From Rubrivivax sp. (lineage in GTDB: Bacteria > Pseudomonadota > Gammaproteobacteria > Burkholderiales > Burkholderiaceae_C), in NCBI GenBank assembly GCA_004210455.1, contig SEFA01000030.1, positions 1-64,000 of the forward strand: 64,000 nucleotides of DNA, given 5' to 3'. The notes under the pieces were generated by a model that was not told the origin of the DNA, searched no databases, and worked only from the letters and a program-made list of their open reading frames with translations. The number at the start of each line of letters is the position of its first letter. The first letter of the stretch is position 1. A program made the position numbers and the translations under genes. Below are positions 1 to 8,795 of this stretch, piece by piece.

Positions 1-1
1 G

Positions 2-619
2 GCACGCGGCTTCAGCACCGAGCTGCTGAAGCTGATGGCGGCGGAAGCGGGTCTGCCGCTGCGCGTGCAGGTGCTGCCGTGGCAGCGGTCGGTGCAGGAA
101 GCGGCGCGGCGCGCGGACAGCGTGCTGTTCTCGCTGACACGCACCCCCGAGCGCGAGACACAGTACCGCTGGGTCGGGCCGATCAGTCCGCGGCGCATCC
201 TCGTCTACCGCCTGAACCACCGCACGGACGTGCGCCCCCAGAGCCTGAAGGAGCTGAAAGGCCTGCGCGTGGGCGTGACGCGCGATTCCGCCGCAGGGCG
301 GCAGTTGATCGCGGACGGCTTGCGGCCCGAGGTGGAGTTGGAACTCGCCACCGATGACGCGACCAACCTGCGCAAGCTGCTGGCCGGCCGCATGGACCTG
401 ATCGTGATGCTGGACTGGGCCGCGGCCTGGCATCTGCGCGAGCTGAAGCTGCCCTATGCGACCTTGACCCCGGTCCTGCCGATGGACGTCGACAAGTCCT
501 ACTGGTACGGCCTGCCAGCGGACAGCGATCCGGCGCTCGCGCGGCGGCTGCAGGCCGCGCTGGACCGCATCAGGCGGGATGGGCGCTACGAGCGGCTGCG
601 GCAGCACTACTTCGATTGA
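2..619 (+). CDS. Periplasmic amino-acid-type solute-binding protein, 5' truncated by the window edge
   Basis: The reading frame is open from base 2, so the gene begins outside the window and its signal peptide is not visible. The 205 or so visible residues look like the second half of a bacterial extracellular solute-binding protein family 3 domain. They include a lobe-crossing segment (LKELKGLRVGV), a region typical of these proteins around KLLAGRMDLIV, and a C-terminal helix ending in RYERLRQHYFD. By family it would bind a small polar solute in the periplasm. No transporter genes are adjacent, so the ligand is unknown and a sensory or orphan role is possible. Its last 50 bases overlap the end of the convergent epimerase gene. 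Confidence 0.75.
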   Translation, partial: ARGFSTELLKLMAAEAGLPLRVQVLPWQRSVQEAARRADSVLFSLTRTPERETQYRWVGPISPRRILVYRLNHRTDVRPQSLKELKGLRVGVTRDSAAGRQLIADGLRPEVELELATDDATNLRKLLAGRMDLIVMLDWAAAWHLRELKLPYATLTPVLPMDVDKSYWYGLPADSDPALARRLQAALDRIRRDGRYERLRQHYFD

Positions 620-1661
620 GCGTCGACGTCCCGGGCAGGCAACCCAGGGCCACCAGCGAGCGCTCGACCGCGACATCGAGCGGCGTGTGCGGGACCCCTC
701 CGACGTCGGCCAGTTCGGCGGCCAGGCGCGACTCCCCCAGGCGCAGCGGCTGGCGCCAGAGGTAGCGCATCTCCGCCAGTTCACGGAACAACGGCACCAC
801 CGGCTGCGCCAGACGCACGGCCCACCAGGGGAAGCGCGTGAGCCGCGCCTGCACGCCGGTGCGTTGCTGCACGACGCGGCGGATCGCCTCCACCATCTGA
901 CGACCGTCGGCATCCCAATGGCCGGCGAAGTGGAAACGCGCGAAGGCAGGCAGCGTTCCGCAGCGCTCGATCAGCGAGACCATCGCCGTCGCGACGTCGG
1001 GCAGATAGGCCCATTGATGACCGACGCCGTCCGTGCCGATCTGCTGGATCTTCGCCACCGGCTGGCCGGGCGTCACGAGGCCCTGCGAGAACCAGCTGTT
1101 CGCCGCGCCCGGTCCGAAGTAGTCCCCGGCGCGCAGCACGACGGCGCGGAAGTCGCCGCGCCCGGCGCCTGCCTGCAGGCGGCGTTCCATCTCTGCCCGG
1201 ATCGCGCCCTTGCGCGTCACGGGACGCTGCGGCGAGTCCTCCGCCGGGTGCGGCATCGCGTCAGGCCCGAAGTTGTAGACCGTCCCAGGCAGCACGATGG
1301 TCGCGCCCCGCGCCTTGGCGGCGGCGATCGTGTTTTCGAGCATCGGCAGCACCAGCTCGCTCCAGCGGCGGTAACCGGGTGGATTCACGGCATGGACGAT
1401 CACGCTGCAGCCCTGGGCGGCGCGCTGCACGTCCTCGGCGACGAGCGCATCGCCGCGCAGCCATTGCAGGCCGTCGCGGTGTTCGGATTCGCCGGCCAGC
1501 CCGCGCTTGAGCGCCCGCACCGTCCAGCCCGCATCGCGCAGGGCGCGCGCCACCGCGCCGCCGATGCCGCCGCTCGCACCGAGCACCAGCGCCGTCCGCC
1601 GCGCCACCGCCGTCATCGCGGCCAGCACACCGATCGCATCCATCGAAGTCATCGCATCCAT
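570..1661 (-). CDS. NAD(P)-dependent epimerase/dehydratase family protein
   Basis: The 363-residue protein has an N-terminal Rossmann nucleotide-binding motif (ALVLGASGGIGGAVARAL) about 20 residues in, an HAVNPPGYRRW segment and a YNFGPD motif, as in atypical/extended short-chain dehydrogenases and NAD-dependent epimerases. The start is set at the ATG at 1661 because AGGAG lies six bases before it; the longer upstream frame has no comparable site. It is divergent from the LysR gene, the usual layout for a regulator and its target, so the LysR protein probably controls it. The substrate cannot be named. The C-terminal tail is rich in Ala and Ser and overlaps the convergent solute-binding gene. 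Confidence 0.82.
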   Translation of the reverse strand: MDAMTSMDAIGVLAAMTAVARRTALVLGASGGIGGAVARALRDAGWTVRALKRGLAGESEHRDGLQWLRGDALVAEDVQRAAQGCSVIVHAVNPPGYRRWSELVLPMLENTIAAAKARGATIVLPGTVYNFGPDAMPHPAEDSPQRPVTRKGAIRAEMERRLQAGAGRGDFRAVVLRAGDYFGPGAANSWFSQGLVTPGQPVAKIQQIGTDGVGHQWAYLPDVATAMVSLIERCGTLPAFARFHFAGHWDADGRQMVEAIRRVVQQRTGVQARLTRFPWWAVRLAQPVVPLFRELAEMRYLWRQPLRLGESRLAAELADVGGVPHTPLDVAVERSLVALGCLPGTSTLNRSSAAAAARSAHPA

Positions 1662-1714
1662 CGTCAGCTCCTGTTGGACCGCCGGGGTCCTGTTGAAGGC
1701 ATGGGATGGATTCT

Positions 1715-1738
1715 GGAAAGAAGCGGCTTTCCTGGAAA
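1715..1738. promoter_or_regulatory. Overlapping dyad symmetries in the LysR/epimerase divergent promoter region
   Basis: GGAAAG at 1715-1720 is mirrored by CTTTCC at 1727-1732 with a six-base spacer. It overlaps TTTCC-T-GGAAA at 1728-1738. A third dyad, ATACA-N4-TGTAT at 1762-1775, runs into the LysR start codon. The position between divergent genes suggests operator sites for the LysR protein; this is inferred from symmetry only. Confidence 0.45.
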
Positions 1739-1773
1739 TTACCGAGCATGACCGAGCGGCTATACATTTCTGT

Positions 1774-2739
1774 ATGACCTCGAAGCGTGCTCCCGAATCC
1801 GCGGATAACGCCGCATCCAGTCCATCGTCGAGTGCGGGCATCGCCTGGGAGTGGTATCGCTCCTTCCTCGGCGTGCTGCGGGAAGGCTCGCTGTCAGGTG
1901 CCGCCCGGGCGCTGGACCTGACGCAACCGACGGTCGGCCGGCACGTGGCGGCCCTGGAAGCCCAGGTGGGGCAGTCGCTGTTCGTGCGGACGCCCGCCGG
2001 CCTGCTGCCCACGGAGGCAGCACTGGCGCTGCGCCCCTATGCGGAGGCCATGGACAGCATGGCGGCTGCGCTGGAGCGCACCGCGCGCAGCCACGGCGAT
2101 GGCGTACGCGGCATCGTGCGGGTGACGGCCAGCGAGGTCGTCGGCGTGGAAGTGCTGCCACCGATGCTCGCTGAATTGCGCGAGCGCCATCCGGCGTTGA
2201 TCGTCGAGCTGGTGCTGAGCAACCGCGTGCAGGATCTGCTTCGACGCGAGGCCGACATCGCGATCCGCATGACCCCGCCGAAGCAGGAGCAGCTGATCGC
2301 GCGACGCATCGGCGTGATCGAGGTCGGTCTGCATGCGCACGAGCACTACCTGGCGGCGCGCGGAGCGCCGGATTCGATGAACGCGCTGGTGGCCGACGGC
2401 CACACGCTGATCGGCTACGACCAGCCGGCGCCCTACGTCCGCGAGCTGGCGCGGCGCTATCCGGTGATGGTGCCGGAGCACTTCGCGCTGCGCACCGACA
2501 GCGACCTCGCCCATCTCGCGTTGATCCGCGCGGGCGCGGGACTGGGGCTGTGCCAGGTCGCGCTCGCGAAGCGCGATCCCGCGCTGCGTCGCGTGCTGGA
2601 GACGGAGCTCAGCATCCCGCTGGAGACCTGGGTCACGATGCACGAAGACCTGCGGGACAGTCCGCGGTGCCGGGCGGTGTTCGATGCGCTGGTCGCCGGC
2701 CTCGAACATCACGTCGAGGCCGGCGCCCGCTCCCGCTGA
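1774..2739 (+). CDS. LysR-family transcriptional regulator
   Basis: The 321-residue protein has the LysR plan: an N-terminal winged helix-turn-helix (WEWYRSFLGVLREGSLSGAARAL, then LTQPTVGRHVAALE) preceded by about 25 Ser/Ala-rich residues, and a C-terminal effector-binding domain of periplasmic-binding fold starting near residue 110. The ATG at 1774 is the first start that leaves the HTH intact. No good ribosome binding site precedes it, and a dyad covers the start codon, so translation or transcription may be tightly limited or leaderless. It is divergent from the epimerase gene and probably regulates it. The inducer is unknown. Confidence 0.88.
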   Translation: MTSKRAPESADNAASSPSSSAGIAWEWYRSFLGVLREGSLSGAARALDLTQPTVGRHVAALEAQVGQSLFVRTPAGLLPTEAALALRPYAEAMDSMAAALERTARSHGDGVRGIVRVTASEVVGVEVLPPMLAELRERHPALIVELVLSNRVQDLLRREADIAIRMTPPKQEQLIARRIGVIEVGLHAHEHYLAARGAPDSMNALVADGHTLIGYDQPAPYVRELARRYPVMVPEHFALRTDSDLAHLALIRAGAGLGLCQVALAKRDPALRRVLETELSIPLETWVTMHEDLRDSPRCRAVFDALVAGLEHHVEAGARSR

Positions 2740-2748
2740 ATCAGCGGC

Positions 2749-3699
2749 TCACGGCTTGATGCTGTAGTTCGCCGGCACCCAGCGATAGCCCTTGCCGTCC
2801 GCGGCGATGTGCCCGATGCCCGGGAAGGACACATGCGCGATCGCGACCCAGTAGCCGTTCTTCGCCGCATCGGCGTAGGCCTTCTGGCGCTGCGGCATCG
2901 CCTGCTTCGAATCGCTGTCGAAGTTGATCGTCACCGAGGGATCCGGGAACTGGACCGCCGCGACGTGCATCAGGTCGCCCCACACCGCCAGCTTCTGGCC
3001 CTGGCTCTCCACCATGTAGACCGTGTGCCCCGGCGTGTGTCCGTAGGCCGCGTGCGTGCGGATGCCCGGCACGAGTTCGGTCTCGCCGCTGAACGTCTTC
3101 AGGCGGCCCGCGTCCTGGTAAGGCTTCAACGCGGCAATGGCGGCGGGGAAGAAGTCCTTGTGCGCCGGATCCTTGGCCGCGTTGTCGGCGTTCAGCCAGA
3201 ACGCGGCCTCTTGCTGGTCCATGCGGACCACGGCGTTCGGGAACACCGTCTGTCCGTCCTTCGTCAGGCCGGCGGCATGGTCCGGATGCAGATGGGTGAT
3301 GTAGACCTCGTCGACCTGCTCCGGCTGGTAACCCGCCGCCTTGAGGTTCGCGAGCAGCTTGCCCGTCGTCGGCCCGAACGCGCCGTTGGCGCCCGTGTCG
3401 ATCAGCACCAGCTTGGTGCCGGTGTTGATCAGGTAGCCGTTGATCGAGGTCTCGACCGGCGGCTTGAGATAGTTCTTGCCGAGCGCCTTCACCACCGTGC
3501 CGGGCTTGGCCTTGTCCATCAGCTGGTCGACCGGCAGATCGACCGTGCCGTCGCTCAGCGCGGTGATCTCGAAGCCGCCCAGCATCAGCCGGTAGTAGCC
3601 CGGCGCCTGCGTCTTCACCTGCGGCGCGGCGGCCTGCACGCCGGCCGCGGCCAGTGCGATCGCGAGGCCGAGCGCGGCGAATTTTCCGGAACGGATCAT
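2749..3699 (-). CDS. Secreted metallo-beta-lactamase-fold hydrolase
   Basis: The 316-residue protein starts at an ATG preceded by AGGAGG with six-base spacing. Residues 1-23 form a signal peptide ending AGVQA-AAP, so it is probably periplasmic. The metal-binding motif of the family is present as THLHPDHAAG (HxHxDH), with a later GHTPGHT histidine and a WGDLMH segment. The nearest families are MBL-fold hydrolases such as quorum-quenching lactonase-like and arylsulfatase-like proteins. The substrate is not evident, and homology alone does not make it a beta-lactamase. It converges on the LysR gene with only nine bases between the stop codons. Confidence 0.85.
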   Translation of the reverse strand: MIRSGKFAALGLAIALAAAGVQAAAPQVKTQAPGYYRLMLGGFEITALSDGTVDLPVDQLMDKAKPGTVVKALGKNYLKPPVETSINGYLINTGTKLVLIDTGANGAFGPTTGKLLANLKAAGYQPEQVDEVYITHLHPDHAAGLTKDGQTVFPNAVVRMDQQEAAFWLNADNAAKDPAHKDFFPAAIAALKPYQDAGRLKTFSGETELVPGIRTHAAYGHTPGHTVYMVESQGQKLAVWGDLMHVAAVQFPDPSVTINFDSDSKQAMPQRQKAYADAAKNGYWVAIAHVSFPGIGHIAADGKGYRWVPANYSIKP

Positions 3700-4079
3700 G
3701 GGAAACCTCCTGTGCATGTCGTGCATGTGTTCGAGCAGGCGCGCAGCATAGCCACGCCGCACGCGGAGCACCCGACCCGATAGGAAGAGGCACCGTTCTC
3801 CCGCAGGAGATTCCGGTGACACGCGCTCGTCAAGACGGCGTTGTGGCATGTCCTGGCCCCCACAAAAAGGCACCCCGTCGGCCGCCTGCGTCAGCCTCGT
3901 GAAAGACAGGTGCGGCGTCATGTGGAACCCCCACGCCGCTGCGTCCACAGAGGCCCGAGGGTTAGCCCTTGCGCAATGCTGCGTAAAGGGTTTTACGCTG
4001 TCGAGGGGCCCCGCCAGGGACCCTATATTCCTGGCTCCACTACAGAGGCACCGGACCACCGGCGCCCACCCTTGCGCCG
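3700..4079. promoter_or_regulatory. 380-base divergent intergenic region upstream of the liv operon
   Basis: No convincing gene lies here. A perfect dyad, GCGTAAA-GGGT-TTTACGC, occupies 3981-3998, and a TATATT -10-like element lies at 4024-4029, about 50 bases before livG. The dyad is a plausible operator for the amino acid transporter operon. I cannot name the regulator. Confidence 0.5.
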
Positions 4080-4850
4080 ATGAGCAACCTCATCCTGGAG
4101 ACACGCAAACTGACCAAGGAGTTCAAGGGCTTCACCGCCGTGGACTCGGTCGACCTGCAAGTGCAGCGCGGGCATATCCACGCGCTGATCGGCCCCAACG
4201 GCGCCGGCAAGACCACCTGCTTCAACCTGCTCACCAAGTTCCTGACGCCGACCCGCGGAGAGATCTTTTTCAACGGTGTCGACATCACCGGCGAGAAGCC
4301 CGCGCAGATCGCGCGCCGCGGCGTGATCCGCTCGTTCCAGATCAGCGCCGTGTTCCCGCACCTGACGGTGCTGGAGAACGTCCGCATCGGACTGCAGCGC
4401 TTCACCGGCACGAGCTACCACTTCTGGAAGGGCCTGGGCGGTCTGTCGAAGCTTGATGGCCGCGCACTGGAACTGCTGGAACTCGTCGACCTGCGCGACA
4501 TGGCCGCGCTGCGCGCCGCCGACCTGCCCTATGGCCGCAAGCGCGCGCTGGAGATCGCCACGACGATGGCAATGGAACCCGAACTGATGCTGCTGGACGA
4601 GCCGACGCAGGGCATGGGCCACGAGGACGTGGACCGTGTCACCGCGCTGATCAAGCGCGTCGCCGAAGGACGCACCGTGCTGATGGTGGAGCACAACATG
4701 AAGGTGATCAGCAGCATCGCCGACCGCATCACCGTGCTGGCCCGGGGTGCCGTGCTGGCCGAGGGCGACTACGCCACGGTCTCCCGCCATCCGAAGGTGC
4801 TGGAGGCCTACATGGGCTCCGAGGCCACCGAACTCCAGGGAGCCCATTGA
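4080..4850 (+). CDS. livG: Branched-chain amino acid type ABC transporter, ATP-binding protein LivG
   Basis: This 256-residue ATPase has Walker A GPNGAGKT (residues 38-45), a Q-loop Gln at 87, Walker B LMLLDEP (169-175) and the H-loop histidine at 205. The signature motif reads LPYGRKRALEIA instead of LSGGQ-type, a variant I associate with this branched-chain/urea-like subfamily. It works on the inner face of the cytoplasmic membrane with LivF to power uptake through LivH and LivM. It is the first gene of a livG-livF-livK-livH-livM run and shares a TGATG overlap with livF, implying translational coupling. The exact amino acid or amide imported is not determined by sequence. Confidence 0.93.
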   Translation: MSNLILETRKLTKEFKGFTAVDSVDLQVQRGHIHALIGPNGAGKTTCFNLLTKFLTPTRGEIFFNGVDITGEKPAQIARRGVIRSFQISAVFPHLTVLENVRIGLQRFTGTSYHFWKGLGGLSKLDGRALELLELVDLRDMAALRAADLPYGRKRALEIATTMAMEPELMLLDEPTQGMGHEDVDRVTALIKRVAEGRTVLMVEHNMKVISSIADRITVLARGAVLAEGDYATVSRHPKVLEAYMGSEATELQGAH

Positions 4851-5560
4851 TGGCCTACGCGCTGGAGATCAAAGGCCTTCAAGCCTGGTACGGCGAGAGC
4901 CACATCCTGCACGGCATCGATCTGGCGATCCCGCAGGGTCAGGTGTTGACGCTGCTGGGCCGCAACGGCGCCGGCCGCACGACGACGCTGCGCGCCATCA
5001 TGGGCCTGACCGACCGCCGCAGCGGATCGATCAAGGTCCACGGCCAGGAGAGCGTCACGCTGCCGACACATCGCATCGCGCGGCTCGGCCTGGGCTACTG
5101 CCCGGAGGAGCGCGGCATCTTCGCCTCGCTCAGCACGGAAGAGAACCTGCGCCTGCCGCCGGTGTTCAAGAGCGGCCGCGGCAAGGTCATGTCCGAGGAC
5201 GAGATCTACGCGATGTTCCCCAACCTCGCCGAGCGCCGCCACAGCCCGGGCACGCGGCTGTCCGGCGGCGAGCAGCAGATGCTGGCCGTGGCCCGCATCC
5301 TGCGCACCGGCGCGGACATCCTGCTGCTGGACGAAATCTCCGAGGGCCTGGCCCCGGTCATCGTCCAGGCGCTGGCCCGCATGATCACCGCGCTGAAGGC
5401 GCAGGGCTTCACCATCGTGATGGTGGAACAGAACTTCCGGTTCGCCGCGCCGCTGGCGGATCACTTCGTCGTCATGGAGCACGGCCAGGTGGTCGAATCT
5501 TTCAGCGCCGCGCAGCTCGACAGCAAGCGCGCGCTGCTCGACGAGCTGCTGAGCGTGTGA
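4850..5560 (+). CDS. livF: Branched-chain amino acid type ABC transporter, ATP-binding protein LivF with Walker A Lys-to-Arg
   Basis: This 236-residue ATPase starts at the ATG that overlaps the livG stop codon (TGATG); AGGGAG lies just upstream. The signature LSGGEQ (about 137-142) and Walker B DILLLDE (156-162) are normal. The Walker A motif reads GRNGAGRT at 37-44, so the phosphate-contacting lysine is arginine at residue 43. Such a change usually weakens ATP hydrolysis, so the heterodimer with LivG may be asymmetric, with one main catalytic site. A 131-base gap then precedes the binding protein gene. Confidence 0.92.
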   Translation: MAYALEIKGLQAWYGESHILHGIDLAIPQGQVLTLLGRNGAGRTTTLRAIMGLTDRRSGSIKVHGQESVTLPTHRIARLGLGYCPEERGIFASLSTEENLRLPPVFKSGRGKVMSEDEIYAMFPNLAERRHSPGTRLSGGEQQMLAVARILRTGADILLLDEISEGLAPVIVQALARMITALKAQGFTIVMVEQNFRFAAPLADHFVVMEHGQVVESFSAAQLDSKRALLDELLSV

Positions 5561-5691
5561 CGGACGCGCAACGCCGCCGCACACGATTCCGAGAACCTAT
5601 CTTTCGATACCGACGAACGACATCCATTTCCGAGCTTCGAGTCTGAAACCCGCATGGGCCCGATGAGGCCGTTAGAACAAGGAGACAAGCG

Positions 5692-6900
5692 ATGAAGACG
5701 ACCCTCAAAACCGTTGCCCTGGCCTCGGTGCTGGCCTGCGGCAGTCTTGGCGCGCAGGCGCAGATTTCCGGCGACACCATCAAGATCGGCATCATCACGG
5801 ACATGTCGAGCGTCTACGCCGACATCGACGGCGCCGGCGGCGTCGAGGCGATCCGCATGGCCATCGCCGACGCGAAGGGCATGGCCGCCGGCAAGAAGAT
5901 CGAGCTGGTCTTCGCCGACCACCAGAACAAGGCCGACGTCGCCGCCTCCAAGGCGCGCGAGTGGTTCGACACGCAAGGCCTGGACCTGCTGATCGGCGGC
6001 ACCAACTCCGGCACGAGCCTGGCGATGGCCAAGGTCGCGGCGGAGAAGAAGAAGCCCTTCATCTCGATCGGCGCCGGCACCTCGCGCCTGACCAACGAGG
6101 AATGCACGCCCTACACCATCCACTACGCCTACGACACGGTGGCCCTGGCCAACGGCACGGGCGCGGCGGTGACCAAGTCGGGCGGCAAGACCTGGTACTT
6201 CCTGACGGCGGACTACGCCTTCGGCACTTCGCTGCAGGCCGACACCTCGGCGGTGGTGGCCAAGTCCGGCGGCCAGGTGCTGGGCGCGGTGAAGCATCCG
6301 CTGAACGCGAGCGACTTCTCCTCCTTCCTGCTGCAGGCGCAGAGCTCCAAGGCGCAGATCCTGGGCCTGGCCAACGCGGGCGGCGACACCATCAACGCGG
6401 TGAAGGCAGCCAACGAGTTCGGCATCACCAAGACGATGAAGCTGGCCGGCCTGCTGATGTTCATCAACGACGTGCACTCGCTGGGCCTGAAGACCACCGA
6501 GGGCATGTACCTGACCGACAGCTGGTACTGGAACCAGAGCCCCGAGGCGCGCGCCTGGTCGCGCCGCTTCTTCGAGAAGATGAAGCGCATGCCGTCGTCG
6601 CTGCAGGCGGCGGACTACTCGGCGGTGTCGCATTACCTGAAGGCGGTCGAGGCGACCAAGTCCGACGACGGCGACAAGTTGATGGCGCAGATGAAGGCCA
6701 CGCCGGTCAACGACTTCTACACGAAGGCCACGATCCGCAAGGAGGACGGCCGCGCCGTCCACGACATGTTCCTGCTGCAGGTGAAGACGCCGAAGGAGTC
6801 CGCCGAGCCGTGGGACTACTTCAAGGTCGTGACCCGCATCTCGGGCGACGACGCGTTCACCAAGCTGGCCGACTCGAAGTGCCCGCTGGTCAAGAAGTGA
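5692..6900 (+). CDS. ABC transporter substrate-binding protein, branched-chain amino acid (LivK-like) type
   Basis: The 402-residue protein begins after AAGGAG and has a signal peptide of about 23 residues ending GAQA-QI. The mature part is a type I periplasmic-binding fold: DTIKIGIITDMSSVY at the start, GGTNSGTSLAMAKVA near residue 102, and YAFGTSLQ near 180. It would collect the ligand in the periplasm and deliver it to LivH/LivM. Its placement inside the operon supports that role. Relatives bind branched-chain amino acids, amides, urea or aromatic compounds, so the ligand is left open. Confidence 0.9.
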   Translation: MKTTLKTVALASVLACGSLGAQAQISGDTIKIGIITDMSSVYADIDGAGGVEAIRMAIADAKGMAAGKKIELVFADHQNKADVAASKAREWFDTQGLDLLIGGTNSGTSLAMAKVAAEKKKPFISIGAGTSRLTNEECTPYTIHYAYDTVALANGTGAAVTKSGGKTWYFLTADYAFGTSLQADTSAVVAKSGGQVLGAVKHPLNASDFSSFLLQAQSSKAQILGLANAGGDTINAVKAANEFGITKTMKLAGLLMFINDVHSLGLKTTEGMYLTDSWYWNQSPEARAWSRRFFEKMKRMPSSLQAADYSAVSHYLKAVEATKSDDGDKLMAQMKATPVNDFYTKATIRKEDGRAVHDMFLLQVKTPKESAEPWDYFKVVTRISGDDAFTKLADSKCPLVKK

Positions 6901-6920
6901 GCTGAGGCCGGAGACACCGC

Positions 6921-7808
6921 ATGACCGATTTCTTTGGCGTCCCGTTGCCGGCGCTGCTCGGCCAGCTCCTGCTGGGGCTGGTGAACGGCTCGTTCTACGC
7001 GATGCTGTCGCTGGGGCTTGCGGTGATCTTCGGCATGCTGAACATCATCAACTTCGCCCACGGCGCGCTCTACATGATGGGCGCGTTCCTGGCGTGGATG
7101 GGGTTGGAGTACTTCGGCATCAACTACTGGGCGATGCTGCTGATCGCGCCGCTGATCGTGGGCGTGTTCGGCCTGGTGATCGAACGGCTGCTGCTGCAGT
7201 GGCTCTACAAGCTGGACCACCTCTACGGGCTGCTGCTGACCTTCGGGCTGACGCTGGTGATCGAGGGGGTGTTCCGCTCCTTCTTCGGCGTTGGCGGGCA
7301 GCCGTACTCGGCGCCGGAGGCGCTGTCGGGCGCGACCAACCTGGGCTTCATGATCCTGCCGAACTACCGGGCCTGGGTGGTGGTGGCCTCGCTGGTGGTG
7401 TGCCTGGGCGTGTGGGTGCTGATCGAGAAGACCTCGCTGGGCGCGACGCTGCGCGCGGGCACCGAGAACCCGAAGCTGGTGCAGGCCTTCGGCGTCAACG
7501 TGCCGCGGCTGGTGACGCTGACCTACGCCGGCGGCGTGGCGCTGGCGGGCTTCGCCGGCGTGCTGGCCGCGCCCATCCTGCAGGTGAATGCGCTGATGGG
7601 CTCCAACCTGATCATCGTCGTCTTCGCGGTGGTGGTGATCGGGGGCATGGGCTCCATCCTGGGCTCCATCCTGACCGGCCTCGGGCTGGGCGTCGTCGAG
7701 GGCCTGACCAAGGTCTTCTATCCGGAGGCGTCCAACACGGTGGTGTTCGTCGTCATGGCCCTGGTCCTGCTGGTGCGTCCCGCCGGCCTGTTCGGCAAAG
7801 AGAAATGA
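6921..7808 (+). CDS. livH: Branched-chain amino acid type ABC transporter permease LivH
   Basis: This 295-residue integral membrane protein has about eight hydrophobic segments and the family hallmark GLAVIFGMLNIINFAHGALYMMGAF near residues 30-57. GGAG lies upstream of the ATG. It forms half of the inner-membrane channel. Its stop codon overlaps the livM start (ATGA), so the two permease subunits are likely translated in equal amounts. Confidence 0.93.
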   Translation: MTDFFGVPLPALLGQLLLGLVNGSFYAMLSLGLAVIFGMLNIINFAHGALYMMGAFLAWMGLEYFGINYWAMLLIAPLIVGVFGLVIERLLLQWLYKLDHLYGLLLTFGLTLVIEGVFRSFFGVGGQPYSAPEALSGATNLGFMILPNYRAWVVVASLVVCLGVWVLIEKTSLGATLRAGTENPKLVQAFGVNVPRLVTLTYAGGVALAGFAGVLAAPILQVNALMGSNLIIVVFAVVVIGGMGSILGSILTGLGLGVVEGLTKVFYPEASNTVVFVVMALVLLVRPAGLFGKEK

Positions 7809-8779
7809 ACAAGAAACCGCTGGGCTACGGCGCCCTGTTCATCGCCATCGCGCTGCTGCCCTTCCTGGGCGTGTATCCGATCTTCGCGATGAAGGTGATG
7901 TGCTACGCGCTGTTCGCGTGCGCCTTCAACCTGCTGATCGGCTTCACCGGGCTGCTGAGCTTCGGCCATGCGGCCTTCCTCGGCGCCGCGGCCTATGCCG
8001 CGGGGCACGCGATGAAGGTCTGGGGCTTCCCGCCGCTGGTGGGCATCGCGTTCGGCACGCTGATGGCGGCGGTTGCGGGGCTGGTGTTCGGGCTGCTGGC
8101 GATCCGGCGTTCGGGGATCTACTTCTCGATGATCACGCTGGCGCTGGCGCAGATGCTGTTCTTCTACTTCCTCCAGGCGCCGTTCACCGGCGGCGAGGAC
8201 GGCCTGCAGTCGGTGCCGCGCGGCAGCCTGCTGGGCATCAACCTGGAGAGCGACAGCGCGCTGTACTACCTGGTGCTGGCGATCTTCATCTTCGGCTTCT
8301 GGCTGATCTACCGGACGGTGCACTCACCCTTCGGGCAGGTGCTGACGTCCATCCGCGAGAACGAAGCGCGGGCCACCTCGCTGGGCTACGACGCGGCGCG
8401 GTTCAAGCTGATGGCCTTCGTCCTGTCGGCGGCGCTGGCAGGGCTGGCCGGCGCGACAAAGACGCTGGTGCTGGGCTTCGCGACCTTGACCGACGCGATC
8501 TGGACCACGTCCGGCCTCGTGATCCTGATGACGCTGGTGGGCGGCATGGGCACGATGGTCGGACCCATCGTCGGGGCGCTGGTGATCATCGCCCTGGAGA
8601 ACAAGATCGGCGACTTCGGGCAGTGGCTGGCCAACCTGACCGGCATCCAGTGGTTCACCGGGCTCGGCGAATCGGTCAGCCTGGTCACCGGGCTGATCTT
8701 CATCCTCTGCGTGCTGGCGTTCCGGCGCGGGCTGGTGGGCGAGGCGGGCGCGCTGTGGGAGCGGCTCAGGAAGACTTGA
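7805..8779 (+). CDS. livM: Branched-chain amino acid type ABC transporter permease LivM
   Basis: The 324-residue membrane protein starts inside the livH stop (ATGA). It carries the LivM signature ([26 protein letters not shown]) at about residues 40-65 and the cytoplasmic coupling-loop segment [15 protein letters not shown] near 190-205. About eight to ten membrane helices are visible. It pairs with LivH as the second permease half. It is the last gene of the transporter; ubiA follows after 16 bases on the same strand and could receive read-through. Confidence 0.92.
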   Translation: MNKKPLGYGALFIAIALLPFLGVYPIFAMKVMCYALFACAFNLLIGFTGLLSFGHAAFLGAAAYAAGHAMKVWGFPPLVGIAFGTLMAAVAGLVFGLLAIRRSGIYFSMITLALAQMLFFYFLQAPFTGGEDGLQSVPRGSLLGINLESDSALYYLVLAIFIFGFWLIYRTVHSPFGQVLTSIRENEARATSLGYDAARFKLMAFVLSAALAGLAGATKTLVLGFATLTDAIWTTSGLVILMTLVGGMGTMVGPIVGALVIIALENKIGDFGQWLANLTGIQWFTGLGESVSLVTGLIFILCVLAFRRGLVGEAGALWERLRKT

Positions 8780-8795
8780 ACGTCACGGCGCGACA

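Noticed and set aside
3848-4456. Plus-strand frame starting upstream of livG
   Set aside because: It overlaps livG in another frame and has no protein-like features.
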